The notes beneath the pieces are model-generated. The model saw only the letters and a list, made by a program, of their open reading frames with translations, searched no databases and was not told the DNA's origin. A stretch of 64,000 bases of DNA from Rubellimicrobium arenae (GTDB lineage: Bacteria; Pseudomonadota; Alphaproteobacteria; Rhodobacterales; Rhodobacteraceae): positions 186,001 to 250,000 of the forward strand of contig NZ_JAFMSS010000006.1 in NCBI RefSeq assembly GCF_017916295.1, in the 5' to 3' direction. The position numbers were made by a program, and so were the translations under genes. Each line of letters begins with the position of its first letter. Position 1 is the first letter of the stretch. Below, piece by piece: positions 26,260-34,594 of this stretch.

Positions 26260-26858
26260 GACGGAATGGTCCCGCGCGCCGACAGGAAAGACAAGAGGGG
26301 CAGGAGCGGCAGCCCCAGTATGGTGAAATGGTCGCCCTCGATCCGGGTGAAAAGCCGGATCCCCTCGGACTCGATCTGATAACAACCGACCGAGTGCCGC
26401 ACGCTCTCCCAGTTGCGGGCCAGGTAGCCTGCGATCCACTCCTCCGAAAGTCGTCCCATGGTGAGCCGCGCTTCCGACACATGGCGCCAGATGGGCTCAT
26501 CGCCCCGGTAGATGACGGCCGCGGAATGGAGCCGGTGCGTCCGTTCCATCAAGGCGATGAGTTGCTCCCGAGCGTCCTCGACGGTTGCCGGCTTGGAAAA
26601 GAGGCGGCCATCGCAGGACAGGACCTGATCGCAGCCCAGGGTCAGCGCCTCGGGCCGCCTTGGGCCCACACGGGCTGCCTTCATCTCGGCCAAGGCGTCG
26701 GCGATGTCGCGCGCCGGTGCCCCTTCGGCCAGGAGCGCATCCTTCAGGGCTCCTTCGTCCACCCGCGGCATCACGACGTCGAACTCAAGGCCTGCGGCCC
26801 GGAGCATGGACGCGCGGGTCGCGGACCCGGACGCCAGGACGAGATCTTCGGGCGGCAT
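26256..26858 (-). CDS. maf: Maf family nucleotide pyrophosphatase
   Basis: 200-residue Maf/Ham1-like protein hydrolysing dTTP/UTP or modified nucleotides and linked to septum inhibition. Signature elements are LVLASGSATRASMLRAAGL at the N terminus, LTLGCDQVL (catalytic Asp) and YQIESEGIRLF. The ATG (complement of 26856-26858) shares its terminal base with a perfect DnaA box, so the start codon lies at the edge of the putative origin and DnaA binding could affect its expression. It heads the maf-aroE-coaE-dnaQ run. Confidence 0.94.
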   Translation of the reverse strand: MPPEDLVLASGSATRASMLRAAGLEFDVVMPRVDEGALKDALLAEGAPARDIADALAEMKAARVGPRRPEALTLGCDQVLSCDGRLFSKPATVEDAREQLIALMERTHRLHSAAVIYRGDEPIWRHVSEARLTMGRLSEEWIAGYLARNWESVRHSVGCYQIESEGIRLFTRIEGDHFTILGLPLLPLLSFLSARGTIPS

Positions 26859-26866
26859 GTGGATAA
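26858..26866 (-). promoter_or_regulatory. Perfect DnaA box at the maf start
   Basis: TTATCCACA on the minus strand, 9 of 9 to the consensus; its last base is the first base of the maf ATG. About 0.1 perfect boxes are expected by chance in the whole window. Confidence 0.85.
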
Positions 26867-27124
26867 CCCTGCGGGCAAGAAGGGGCGAAACGAAGGGCAA
26901 TGTGGACGACTTGCAGGCCGGGCGGAAGGGCTGTGGGAGACTCACCCCCTGCCCCATGTCACCCGCCCCGAGTCCCCCACCGGGGAGAAGGATAAGTCGC
27001 CCCTGTGGACGACTCAGGAAGAGCGTCAGGCGGCCTTCTTGGAACGCGACGCATCAGTTCAACGAAATCAGGACCATAAGGGATCCGATGTGGCATCCAG
27101 GTCAGATGATTCGACATGAACCTT

Positions 27125-27133
27125 TGTGGATCA
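27125..27133 (-). promoter_or_regulatory. DnaA G-box TGATCCACA
   Basis: Read on the minus strand this is TGATCCACA, the DnaA G-box form described for the Caulobacter origin, 8 of 9 to the general DnaA consensus. It lies in the AT-richer part of the putative oriC. Confidence 0.7.
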
Positions 27134-27161
27134 TTCGGTGGATTGCGCCATTGCGACGCAG

Positions 27162-27170
27162 TTTTCCACA
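27162..27170 (+). promoter_or_regulatory. DnaA box TTTTCCACA
   Basis: 8 of 9 match to TTATCCACA, in the opposite orientation to the other boxes and 37 bp from the G-box. Confidence 0.55.
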
Positions 27171-27245
27171 GTACAACCGCCATCCACTTCCCTTTCATTC
27201 CTGAGTCTCTAGAGAAGGTGGGCCAGCCTCACTCCGCGGATCCGC

Positions 27246-27695
27246 ATGATCGACCTGCTTTACCTGCTCTATCCCTGGATCAAGGCAGCCCACGTCATCG
27301 CGATGGTCGCGTGGATGGCAGGGCTGTTCTACCTGCCACGTCTTTTCGTCTATCATGCGGAGCGGGCGGCCCCGGGTTCCGAGCTCGACCAGACCTTCCA
27401 GGTCATGGAGGACAAGCTCCTCCGGCTCATCATGCGTCCGGCGATGATCGCCACCTTCGCCTTCGGGCTGACGCTGGCGGCAATGGGCGGGCTGGACTGG
27501 GGGGCGGCCTGGTCCTGGATCAAGATCGCGGCGGTGCTGGGTCTTGCCGGATTCCATGGCTGGTGCGCCGCGCGGCGACAGGACTTCGCCTCGGGGCGGA
27601 ACACCCGTTCCGGCCGGACCTACCGCATCGCCAACGAACTGCCGACCCTGCTCCTTCTCGTGATCGTGGTCATGGTCATCGTGCGGCCGTTCTAG
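27246..27695 (+). CDS. hemJ: Protoporphyrinogen oxidase HemJ
   Basis: 149-residue inner-membrane protein of the HemJ (UPF0093) family, oxidising protoporphyrinogen IX to protoporphyrin IX. Four hydrophobic helices are evident (about 5-25, 57-77, 83-103, 128-147), with the conserved His in KAAHVIAMVAWMAGLFYLPR and the motif RTYRIANELPT near the end. It is the first gene to the right of the putative origin, in the place where hemE is found in Caulobacter. rho follows after 152 bp with its own promoter. Confidence 0.93.
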   Translation: MIDLLYLLYPWIKAAHVIAMVAWMAGLFYLPRLFVYHAERAAPGSELDQTFQVMEDKLLRLIMRPAMIATFAFGLTLAAMGGLDWGAAWSWIKIAAVLGLAGFHGWCAARRQDFASGRNTRSGRTYRIANELPTLLLLVIVVMVIVRPF

Positions 27696-27712
27696 GCGGG
27701 CTGCACAGCCGA

Positions 27713-27741
27713 TTGACGGACCGCTCCGGAATGCCTATCTC
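27713..27741 (+). promoter_or_regulatory. Promoter for the rho operon
   Basis: TTGACG (27713-27718), 17-nt spacer, TATCTC (27736-27741), a good sigma-70 candidate. The overlapping sequence ATTG-N18-CCTATCTCTG matches the alphaproteobacterial RpoH pattern CTTG-N17/18-CYTATNTNNG at all but one base, so dual recognition is possible. The leader to the rho ATG would be about 100 nt. Confidence 0.55.
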
Positions 27742-27847
27742 TGCGTTGCCCTCCCGTCCGGGAACGGCACCTCACGCGCATAGCTTCGTCCCGACCGCCG
27801 CCCTTTGAGGGTGAACGTGGTCGTGCAAGACTTTTCCCAGGATCTCC

Positions 27848-29122
27848 ATGACCCAAGACCGTCTCAACCTCGCCGACCTCAAGGCGCAAAGCCCCAAGGA
27901 CCTGCTGGCCCTCGCCGAGGAGCTCGAGATCGAGAACGCCTCGACGATGCGCAAGGGCGACATGATGTTCGCCATCCTCAAGGAGCGCGCGGACGAGGAA
28001 TGGGTCATCGGCGGCGACGGCGTGCTTGAGGTGCTGCAGGACGGCTTCGGCTTCCTCCGCAGCCCCGAGGCCAACTACCTTCCCGGCCCCGATGACATCT
28101 ACGTCTCGCCGGAGATGATCCGGCAGTATTCCCTTCGGACCGGGGACACCGTGTCCGGCGTGATCCAGGAGCCCAACGAGAACGAGCGGTACTTCGCCCT
28201 CGTCACCGTCGAACGGATCAACTTCGAGGATCCCGAGAAGGCCCGTCACAAGGTGGCCTTCGACAACCTCACGCCGCTCTACCCCGACCAGCGCCTCAAG
28301 ATGGAGATCGAGGACGATCCCACGATCAAGGATCGCTCGGCGCGCATCATCGACCTCGTGGCCCCGATCGGGAAAGGGCAGCGGAGCCTCATCGTGGCGC
28401 CGCCGCGCACCGGCAAGACGGTGCTCCTCCAGAACATCGCCCACTCGATCGAGAAGAACCATCCCGAGGTCTACCTCATTGTCCTGCTGATCGACGAACG
28501 GCCGGAGGAAGTCACCGACATGCAGCGGAGCGTGAAGGGCGAGGTCATCTCCTCGACCTTCGACGAGCCTGCGACGCGCCACGTCGCCGTGGCCGAGATG
28601 GTGATCGAGAAGGCCAAGCGCCTCGTGGAGCACAAGCGCGACGTGGTGATCCTCCTCGACTCGATCACACGCCTGGGCCGTGCCTACAACACGGTGGTCC
28701 CGTCCTCGGGCAAGGTGCTGACCGGCGGCGTGGACGCGAACGCCCTCCAGCGGCCCAAGCGATTCTTCGGCGCGGCGCGCAACATCGAGGAAGGCGGCTC
28801 CCTCACCATCATCGCGACCGCGCTGATCGACACCGGCAGCCGCATGGACGAGGTGATCTTCGAAGAGTTCAAGGGCACGGGCAACTCCGAGATCGTGCTC
28901 GACCGCAAGGTGGCCGACAAGCGCGTCTTCCCGGCGATGGACATCCTCAAGTCCGGCACCCGGAAGGAGGACCTGCTGGTCGAGAAGGCCGACCTCGCCA
29001 AGACCTACGTGCTGCGACGGATCCTCAACCCGATGGGCACCACCGACGCCATCGAGTTCCTGATCTCCAAGCTGAAGCAGACGAAGACCAACTCCGATTT
29101 CTTCGACTCGATGAACGCCTAA
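27848..29122 (+). CDS. rho: Transcription termination factor Rho
   Basis: 424-residue hexameric RNA-dependent ATPase that terminates untranslated transcripts. An N-terminal Rho_N helix bundle (about 7-45) is followed by the cold-shock-like RNA-binding domain (about 55-125, GVLEVLQDGFGFLR). Walker A is APPRTGKT at 184-191 and Walker B VILLDSITRLGRAYN. The ATG has AGGA 5 nt upstream. It starts the rho-mnmE-mnmG-rsmG-parA-parB cluster; mnmE begins 4 bp after its stop. Confidence 0.98.
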   Translation: MTQDRLNLADLKAQSPKDLLALAEELEIENASTMRKGDMMFAILKERADEEWVIGGDGVLEVLQDGFGFLRSPEANYLPGPDDIYVSPEMIRQYSLRTGDTVSGVIQEPNENERYFALVTVERINFEDPEKARHKVAFDNLTPLYPDQRLKMEIEDDPTIKDRSARIIDLVAPIGKGQRSLIVAPPRTGKTVLLQNIAHSIEKNHPEVYLIVLLIDERPEEVTDMQRSVKGEVISSTFDEPATRHVAVAEMVIEKAKRLVEHKRDVVILLDSITRLGRAYNTVVPSSGKVLTGGVDANALQRPKRFFGAARNIEEGGSLTIIATALIDTGSRMDEVIFEEFKGTGNSEIVLDRKVADKRVFPAMDILKSGTRKEDLLVEKADLAKTYVLRRILNPMGTTDAIEFLISKLKQTKTNSDFFDSMNA

Positions 29123-29126
29123 GACC

Positions 29127-30407
29127 ATGGCCGACACGATCTTCGCCCTGGCCACCGCCGCCGGCCGGGCGGGGATCGCGGTCGTCCGGATCTCGGGTCC
29201 TGCGGCGCATTCGGCGGCGGCGCGGCTGGCGGGACGCCTGCCCGAGCATGGACGCTCGCTCCGCACCCTCAGGGACCCTCGGGGCGAGGCGCTGGACCAG
29301 GCCTTGGTGCTGACCTTCGCCCCCGATCGGAGCTTTACGGGGGAAGCCGTCGTCGAGCTTCATTGCCATGGGGCTCCGGCCGTGGTGTCGGCCCTGCTCC
29401 GGGCGCTTGGGACGCAAGAGGATCTTCGCGCGGCCGAGCCCGGCGAGTTCACGCGCCGGGCCCTGGAGAACGGTCGCCTGGACCTCGCGCAGGTGGAGGG
29501 CCTGGCCGATCTCCTCGCCGCCGAGACCGAGGGCCAGCGCCGGCAGGCGATGCGCGTGTTCGCCGGCGCGCTTGGCCGCAAGGCGGAGGAATGGCGCGCC
29601 CGGCTGCTCCGGGCCGTGGCCCTGGTGGAGGCCACGATCGATTTTTCCGACGAGGACGTTCCCGAGGATGTCTGGCCCGAGGTCCTCGAGCTGATCGTCC
29701 TGTTGGAGGAGGAACTCCGCATGGAAGCCCAGGGCGCCCGCATCGCCGAGCGTCTGCGCGAAGGCTTCGAGGTCGCCATCGTCGGGGCGCCAAATGTCGG
29801 CAAGTCCACTCTCCTCAACCGTTTGGCCGGTCGCGAAGCCGCCATCACCTCGGACATTGCCGGAACCACCCGCGACGTGATCGAGGTCCGGATGGATCTC
29901 CAAGGCCTCCCCGTCACCCTGATCGACACCGCGGGCCTTCGCGAGGCGCAGGACCCCATCGAGGCCATCGGCATCGAACGCGCCCGCGCCCGTGCTGCGA
30001 AAGCCGACCTCCGTGTCCATTTGCATCTTCCTGGTGAGACCGCACCGGAGGCCGGGCCGGACGACCTCATCGTGCTTGCCAAGGCGGACCTGGCCCCCGG
30101 CTCGGGTCTTGCCGTCTCCGGTCGGACCGGCCAGGGCCTGGACGCGCTCGTGGCCGAGATCGGCCGTCGCCTGTCCGATCGCACGTCCGGACTCGGGGTC
30201 GGCCTGCGCGAGCGCCATGCGAACGCCATGCTGGATGCCGCGAACCTCCTTGACGAGACCCGCGCCCTGATCGACATCGGCGCGGCGGTCGAGCTCGTGG
30301 CCGAAACTCTCCGCCGCAGCCTGCGCCAACTCGACGCCCTTGTGGGGCGCGTCGGGGTGGAGGATATACTCGGCGAGATCTTCTCGAGCTTCTGCATCGG
30401 CAAGTGA
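29127..30407 (+). CDS. mnmE: tRNA modification GTPase MnmE (TrmE)
   Basis: 426-residue GTPase that, with MnmG, installs the carboxymethylaminomethyl group on wobble uridine 34. The N-terminal tetrahydrofolate-binding domain (about 1-115) is followed by a helical domain and the inserted G domain: G1 GAPNVGKST at 220-228, G2 IAGTTRD, G3 DTAGL. The protein ends in the conserved FCIGK, whose Cys is essential in the family. It is 4 bp after rho and 4 bp before mnmG. Confidence 0.97.
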   Translation: MADTIFALATAAGRAGIAVVRISGPAAHSAAARLAGRLPEHGRSLRTLRDPRGEALDQALVLTFAPDRSFTGEAVVELHCHGAPAVVSALLRALGTQEDLRAAEPGEFTRRALENGRLDLAQVEGLADLLAAETEGQRRQAMRVFAGALGRKAEEWRARLLRAVALVEATIDFSDEDVPEDVWPEVLELIVLLEEELRMEAQGARIAERLREGFEVAIVGAPNVGKSTLLNRLAGREAAITSDIAGTTRDVIEVRMDLQGLPVTLIDTAGLREAQDPIEAIGIERARARAAKADLRVHLHLPGETAPEAGPDDLIVLAKADLAPGSGLAVSGRTGQGLDALVAEIGRRLSDRTSGLGVGLRERHANAMLDAANLLDETRALIDIGAAVELVAETLRRSLRQLDALVGRVGVEDILGEIFSSFCIGK

Positions 30408-30411
30408 GGCG

Positions 30412-32286
30412 GTGTTTCACGTGAAACAGGGTTACGACGTGATCGTGGTGGGCGGCGGCCATGCGGGCTGCGAGGCCGCGCATGCGGCGGCCCGCGCGGG
30501 CGCGCGCACCCTTCTGCTCAGCCTCAAGCTCGCCTCTGTGGGCGTGATGTCGTGCAACCCCGCCATTGGGGGCCTGGGCAAGGGCCACCTCGTGCGCGAG
30601 GTGGATGCCCTCGACGGCATCATGGGCCGGATGGCCGATCGCGCCGGCATCCAGTTCCGACTCCTGAACCGCTCCAAGGGTCCCGCCGTCCAGGGTCCCC
30701 GCACCCAGGCCGACCGCAAGCTCTACCGCGAGGCTGTCCAAGCCGAACTCGCCGCCTGTCCCGGCCTCGACCTCCTCGAAGGCGAGGCCGCCGACCTTCT
30801 TGTCGAGGGGGGCCGCGTCACCGGGGTCAGCCTGTCCGACGGCTCGCGCATTCCGGCGCGCGCCGTGGTCCTGACCACCGGCACATTCCTCAACGGCATC
30901 ATCCACGTCGGCGATCGTTCCCGTCCGGGCGGTCGCGTGGGCGAGCCGCCGTCCAAGGCCCTGGCTGAACGTCTTTACGGCCTGAACCTCCCCATGGGCC
31001 GTCTCAAGACCGGCACGCCGCCGCGCCTCGATGGCCGCACCATCGCCTGGGACCGGCTCGAACGGCAGGAGGGTGACGACGAGCCGGCGATGCTGAGCTT
31101 CCTCAGCACCGGTCCCGTCGTGCCCCAGGTCGCCTGCGGCATCACCCGCACCAATGCGCGGACGCACGAGATCATCCGCGCGAACCTGGATCGATCGGCC
31201 ATGTACGGCGGCCACATCCAGGGCGTGGGCCCGCGCTACTGCCCCTCGATCGAGGACAAGGTCGTCCGCTTCTCCGACAAGGAGAGCCATCAGGTCTTCC
31301 TCGAGCCCGAGGGCCTCGACGACCCGACCGTCTACCCGAACGGCATCTCCACCTCCCTCCCCGCCGAGGTGCAGGAGGACTACGTCCGCTCCATCGAGGG
31401 GCTGGAACACGCCATCATCACCCAGCCCGGCTACGCTATCGAGTACGATTACGTCGACCCGCGCGCGCTGACCCTGTCACTCGAGGTCAAGGCCCTCCCC
31501 GGCCTCCACCTCGCCGGCCAGATCAACGGCACGACGGGCTACGAGGAGGCTGCCGCTCAGGGCCTCGTCGCCGGCCTCAACGCCGCCCGGGCCGCGCAAG
31601 GCCAGGCTCCGGCCGAGTTCAGCCGCGCCGGATCCTACATCGGCGTGATGATCGACGACCTGACTTCGCGGGGGGTCTCCGAACCTTACCGGATGTTCAC
31701 CTCCCGGGCCGAGTTCCGGCTGTCGCTTCGCGTCGACAACGCCGACCAGCGCCTCACCGCCCAAGGCCGAGATTGGGGCTGCGTGGGCGAGGCCCGCTGG
31801 GCCGCCTTCAGCGACAAGCTGGAGGCGCTCGACACGGCTCGCGCCGACCTCAGCGCCCGTCGCTTCACGGCCCGCCGGATCGCCAGCGCCGGCCTCAACC
31901 TGAACCCCGACGGCGAGAGCCGCGACGGCCTCCAGACCCTCGCCCTCACCGACGCGACATGGGACCACCTCGCCACGCTCGACCCCGCGCTGCCCTTGCC
32001 TGCTCCCGCGATCCGCGAGCAGCTCAAGCGCGAGGCTCAATACGCCACCTACCTTGACCGGCAGGAGCGTGACATTGCCCAACTCCGGCGCGAAGAGGCG
32101 ACCCGCCTTCCCGCCGATTTCGACTACGCTGCTGTGCCGGGCCTTTCCATCGAGTTGCGCCAGAAGCTCGAACGCCACCGCCCGGCCACGCTCCGCCACG
32201 CGGCCGAGATCGACGGCATGACCCCATCCGCCCTCCTCCTCCTCACCGCGCGCCTCAAGAAGCGCCCGGACGGCCTTGCCGCATGA
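30412..32286 (+). CDS. mnmG: tRNA uridine-5-carboxymethylaminomethyl modification enzyme MnmG (GidA)
   Basis: 624-residue FAD/NADH enzyme partnering MnmE in tRNA wobble-uridine modification. The dinucleotide-binding motif IVVGGGHAGCEAA is at about 11-23; CNPAIGGLGKGHLVREVDAL and the later GQINGTTGYEEAAAQGL are family signatures. Start is GTG 30412; the first codons (FHVKQ) are encoded by a perfect parS palindrome occupying 30413-30428, so the translational start overlaps a ParB site. It overlaps rsmG as ATGA. Confidence 0.97.
   Translation: MFHVKQGYDVIVVGGGHAGCEAAHAAARAGARTLLLSLKLASVGVMSCNPAIGGLGKGHLVREVDALDGIMGRMADRAGIQFRLLNRSKGPAVQGPRTQADRKLYREAVQAELAACPGLDLLEGEAADLLVEGGRVTGVSLSDGSRIPARAVVLTTGTFLNGIIHVGDRSRPGGRVGEPPSKALAERLYGLNLPMGRLKTGTPPRLDGRTIAWDRLERQEGDDEPAMLSFLSTGPVVPQVACGITRTNARTHEIIRANLDRSAMYGGHIQGVGPRYCPSIEDKVVRFSDKESHQVFLEPEGLDDPTVYPNGISTSLPAEVQEDYVRSIEGLEHAIITQPGYAIEYDYVDPRALTLSLEVKALPGLHLAGQINGTTGYEEAAAQGLVAGLNAARAAQGQAPAEFSRAGSYIGVMIDDLTSRGVSEPYRMFTSRAEFRLSLRVDNADQRLTAQGRDWGCVGEARWAAFSDKLEALDTARADLSARRFTARRIASAGLNLNPDGESRDGLQTLALTDATWDHLATLDPALPLPAPAIREQLKREAQYATYLDRQERDIAQLRREEATRLPADFDYAAVPGLSIELRQKLERHRPATLRHAAEIDGMTPSALLLLTARLKKRPDGLAA
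30413..30428. other. parS centromere site, perfect 16-mer
   Basis: TGTTTCACGTGAAACA is identical to the canonical chromosomal parS. It covers the start of mnmG, 2.5-4.2 kb upstream of parA/parB and about 3.3 kb from the putative origin. ParB binding here should nucleate segregation and could also repress or modulate its own operon. Confidence 0.95.
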
Positions 32287-32903
32287 CCACGACCCGCGAT
32301 CTTGCCGGGCTGGACTTGCCCCCGGCCGTCCAGGATCGGCTGGAGGTCTTCGAGAGCCTCGTTCGCCGCTGGACCGAAAAGATCAATCTGATCTCGCCCG
32401 CAACGGTTCCTGACCTCTGGACGCGGCATATTCTCGACTCCGCCCAGCTCTGGCCGCTTGCTCCCGTCGGGGCCCAAGCTTGGGCCGACCTCGGCTCGGG
32501 CGGCGGGTTCCCAGGGATCGTCATCGCTGTCATCGCCGCCGAAGCGGGCGCTCCCAAGGTGACCCTGATCGAAAGCGACCAACGCAAATGCGCCTTCCTG
32601 CGCACCGCGGCGCGGGAACTGGGTCTTGCTGTCACCCTCCTCGACCAGCGTGCCGAATCCGCGACACCGCAGGGGGCGCAGGTCGTCTCGGCCCGGGCGC
32701 TGGCCCCGCTGGCTTCGCTCCTTCCACTGATCGCACGTCATCTGGCTGCCGGCGGAACCGCTCTTCTTCCCAAGGGCCGCGATCATGCGGCCGAGATCGA
32801 AGCGGCCCGAAAGGACGGCTGGACCTTCGACGCCGACATTCTGCCCAGCCTGACCGACCCTGCCGCGCGTATCCTGCGCATCACGAACCTCGCCCATGGC
32901 TAG
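32283..32903 (+). CDS. rsmG: 16S rRNA (guanine-527-N7)-methyltransferase RsmG (GidB)
   Basis: 206-residue SAM-dependent methyltransferase modifying G527 in 16S rRNA; loss confers low-level streptomycin resistance in other bacteria. The SAM-binding motif is ADLGSGGGFPGI, preceded by the family segment WTRHILDSAQLWPL and followed by VTLIESDQRKCAFLR. It starts inside the mnmG stop (ATGA) and its end overlaps parA by 8 nt, consistent with a single transcript. Confidence 0.96.
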   Translation: MTTTRDLAGLDLPPAVQDRLEVFESLVRRWTEKINLISPATVPDLWTRHILDSAQLWPLAPVGAQAWADLGSGGGFPGIVIAVIAAEAGAPKVTLIESDQRKCAFLRTAARELGLAVTLLDQRAESATPQGAQVVSARALAPLASLLPLIARHLAAGGTALLPKGRDHAAEIEAARKDGWTFDADILPSLTDPAARILRITNLAHG

Positions 32904-33687
32904 CCCGCGCAAGACTCCGAAGATCATCGCCGTCGCCAACCAGAAGGGCGGCGTCGGCAAGACCACGACTGCGATCAACCTCGGGGCCGCGTTGGCCCGC
33001 CGCGAGCGTCGCGTGCTCCTCGTAGATCTCGATCCGCAGGGAAACGCCTCAACGGGCCTGGGCGTGCCCCCGGAGGAACGGAACGTCACCTCCTATGACT
33101 TCCTGCTCGGCGAGGCGACTCCAGCCGAGGCTGTGCATGAGACGACCAGCACCAACCTCGTCCTCATCCCGGCAACCTCGGATCTCAGCGCCGCGGACCC
33201 GGAGCTGAGCTCGCGCCAGGGACGCACTCACCTGCTGCGCGGCGCGCTGCGGCAGCCTCTGATGGACGAGCTCGCCCTCGATTACATCCTGATTGACTGC
33301 CCACCGTCGCTGAACATCCTGACCCTCAACGCCTTGGTCGCTGCGCAGTCCGTCCTGGTTCCGCTGCAAAGCGAGTTCTTTGCCTTGGAAGGCCTTTCGC
33401 AGCTGATGCTCACGATCCGCGAAGTGCGACAGAGCGCGAACCCCAGCCTCCGGATCGAGGGGGTGGCCCTGACCATGGTCGACCGCCGCACCAGCCTGGC
33501 CCAGATGGTTGAGGCCGACGCGCGCGAGAACCTGGGGGACCTTGTGTTCCAGACGGTGATCCCCCGCAATGTCCGCTTGAGCGAGGCTCCTTCCCACGCT
33601 CAGTCCGTGCTGGACTACGATCCCGCTTCGGCCGGCGCGAACGCCTATCGCGCGCTCGCCGCCGAACTCCTCGCCCGCGAAACCTGA
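32896..33687 (+). CDS. parA: Chromosome partitioning ATPase ParA
   Basis: 263-residue deviant Walker-type ATPase that moves ParB-parS complexes over the nucleoid. The deviant Walker A KGGVGKTT is at 17-24, switch I region LVDLDPQGNAS, and Walker B YILIDCPPSL. The short N terminus lacks a helix-turn-helix, fitting chromosomal (type Ib-like/Soj) ParA. It overlaps rsmG by 8 nt and precedes parB by 10 bp. Confidence 0.97.
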   Translation: MASPRKTPKIIAVANQKGGVGKTTTAINLGAALARRERRVLLVDLDPQGNASTGLGVPPEERNVTSYDFLLGEATPAEAVHETTSTNLVLIPATSDLSAADPELSSRQGRTHLLRGALRQPLMDELALDYILIDCPPSLNILTLNALVAAQSVLVPLQSEFFALEGLSQLMLTIREVRQSANPSLRIEGVALTMVDRRTSLAQMVEADARENLGDLVFQTVIPRNVRLSEAPSHAQSVLDYDPASAGANAYRALAAELLARET

Positions 33688-33697
33688 GACAGACCTG

Positions 33698-34591
33698 ATG
33701 GCCGAGAAACCTCTCCTGAAACGCGGCCTCGGACGGGGCCTGTCCGCTCTGATGGCGGATCTCGGCACCGATCTCGCCAAGGAGGCCGCGCCTCCTCCCC
33801 CTGCGCCCCGAAGCCCGGATCGCCTCATGCCGATCGAGGCCTTGCGCCCGAACCCCGACCAGCCCCGCCGCACCTTCGAGCCTGGCGCGCTCGAGGAACT
33901 GGCGGCTTCGCTCAAGACCAAGGGCGTGATCCAGCCCCTGATTGTTCGACCCGACCCCAAGGAGCCCTCGGCCTGGCAGATCGTCGCAGGCGAACGCCGC
34001 TGGCGCGCCGCGCAGAAGGCGGGCCTGTCCGAGGTGCCCGTCATCGTCCGGGACTACGACGATGCCGAACTTCTCGAGATTGCGATCATCGAGAACATCC
34101 AGCGGGACGACCTGAACCCCATCGACGAAGGTGCGGCTTATCGCAGCCTCATCGACCGCTTCGGCCATAGTCAGGAGCAGGTGGCGACCGCGCTCGGCAA
34201 GAGCCGCAGCCATGTCGCCAACCAGATGCGCCTTCTGGGCCTCCCGAAGGAGGTGCAGCAGATGGTCGCCGACCGGACCATAACCGCCGGTCACGCCCGT
34301 CCGCTGATCGGGCATCCCCGCGCGCTGGACCTGGCCCGCCGGATCGCCGAGAAGGGACTTTCCGCCCGAGACGCTGAACGGATCGCCAAGACTCCGGCGG
34401 CCGACAAGCCGCGCCCGGCCAAGGCGGAGAAGGATGCGGATACCCGCGCCATCGAGGGGGACCTGTCCGCGACACTCAAGATGTCGGTGCGGATCGACCA
34501 TGGCACGGCAGGCGAAGGCGGACGCCTCACCATTACCTACAAGAACCTGGAACAGTTGGACGATCTGCTCCGCCGTCTCTCGGGCGGCTGA
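33698..34591 (+). CDS. parB: Chromosome partitioning protein ParB
   Basis: 297-residue parS-binding CTPase clamp. The N-terminal LKRGLGRGLSALM is the ParA-stimulating peptide. CTP-binding boxes are PDQPRR, the GERRWRAAQKAGL arginine motif and ENIQRDDLNPI. The parS-reading helix-turn-helix reads QVATALGKSRSHVANQMRLL, and the C-terminal leucine-containing segment dimerises. Three palindromic candidate targets are present in this window at 3049, 30413 and 54610. It ends 3 bp from the convergent hemW stop. Confidence 0.97.
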   Translation: MAEKPLLKRGLGRGLSALMADLGTDLAKEAAPPPPAPRSPDRLMPIEALRPNPDQPRRTFEPGALEELAASLKTKGVIQPLIVRPDPKEPSAWQIVAGERRWRAAQKAGLSEVPVIVRDYDDAELLEIAIIENIQRDDLNPIDEGAAYRSLIDRFGHSQEQVATALGKSRSHVANQMRLLGLPKEVQQMVADRTITAGHARPLIGHPRALDLARRIAEKGLSARDAERIAKTPAADKPRPAKAEKDADTRAIEGDLSATLKMSVRIDHGTAGEGGRLTITYKNLEQLDDLLRRLSGG

Positions 34592-34594
34592 GGC

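Larger units (their letters stand above)
26858..27245. other. Putative chromosomal replication origin (oriC)
   Basis: Gene-free segment between maf and hemJ. It holds a perfect DnaA box TGTGGATAA (26858-26866), two TGTGGACGA sites (26901, 27004) inside an identical 11-mer, TGTGGATCA (27125-27133), and an opposite-strand TTTTCCACA (27162-27170). Bases 27061-27180 are 50% A+T by my count, against roughly one third elsewhere. Five GANTC sites fall in 270 bp. Genes on both sides read away from it and parAB/parS lie 3-8 kb away. This matches the alphaproteobacterial origin setting. Experimental origin activity is inferred. Confidence 0.8.

Noticed and set aside
27692..29266. 524-codon minus-strand open frame
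   Set aside because: Shadow of rho, with low-complexity His/Val/Asp-rich translation.
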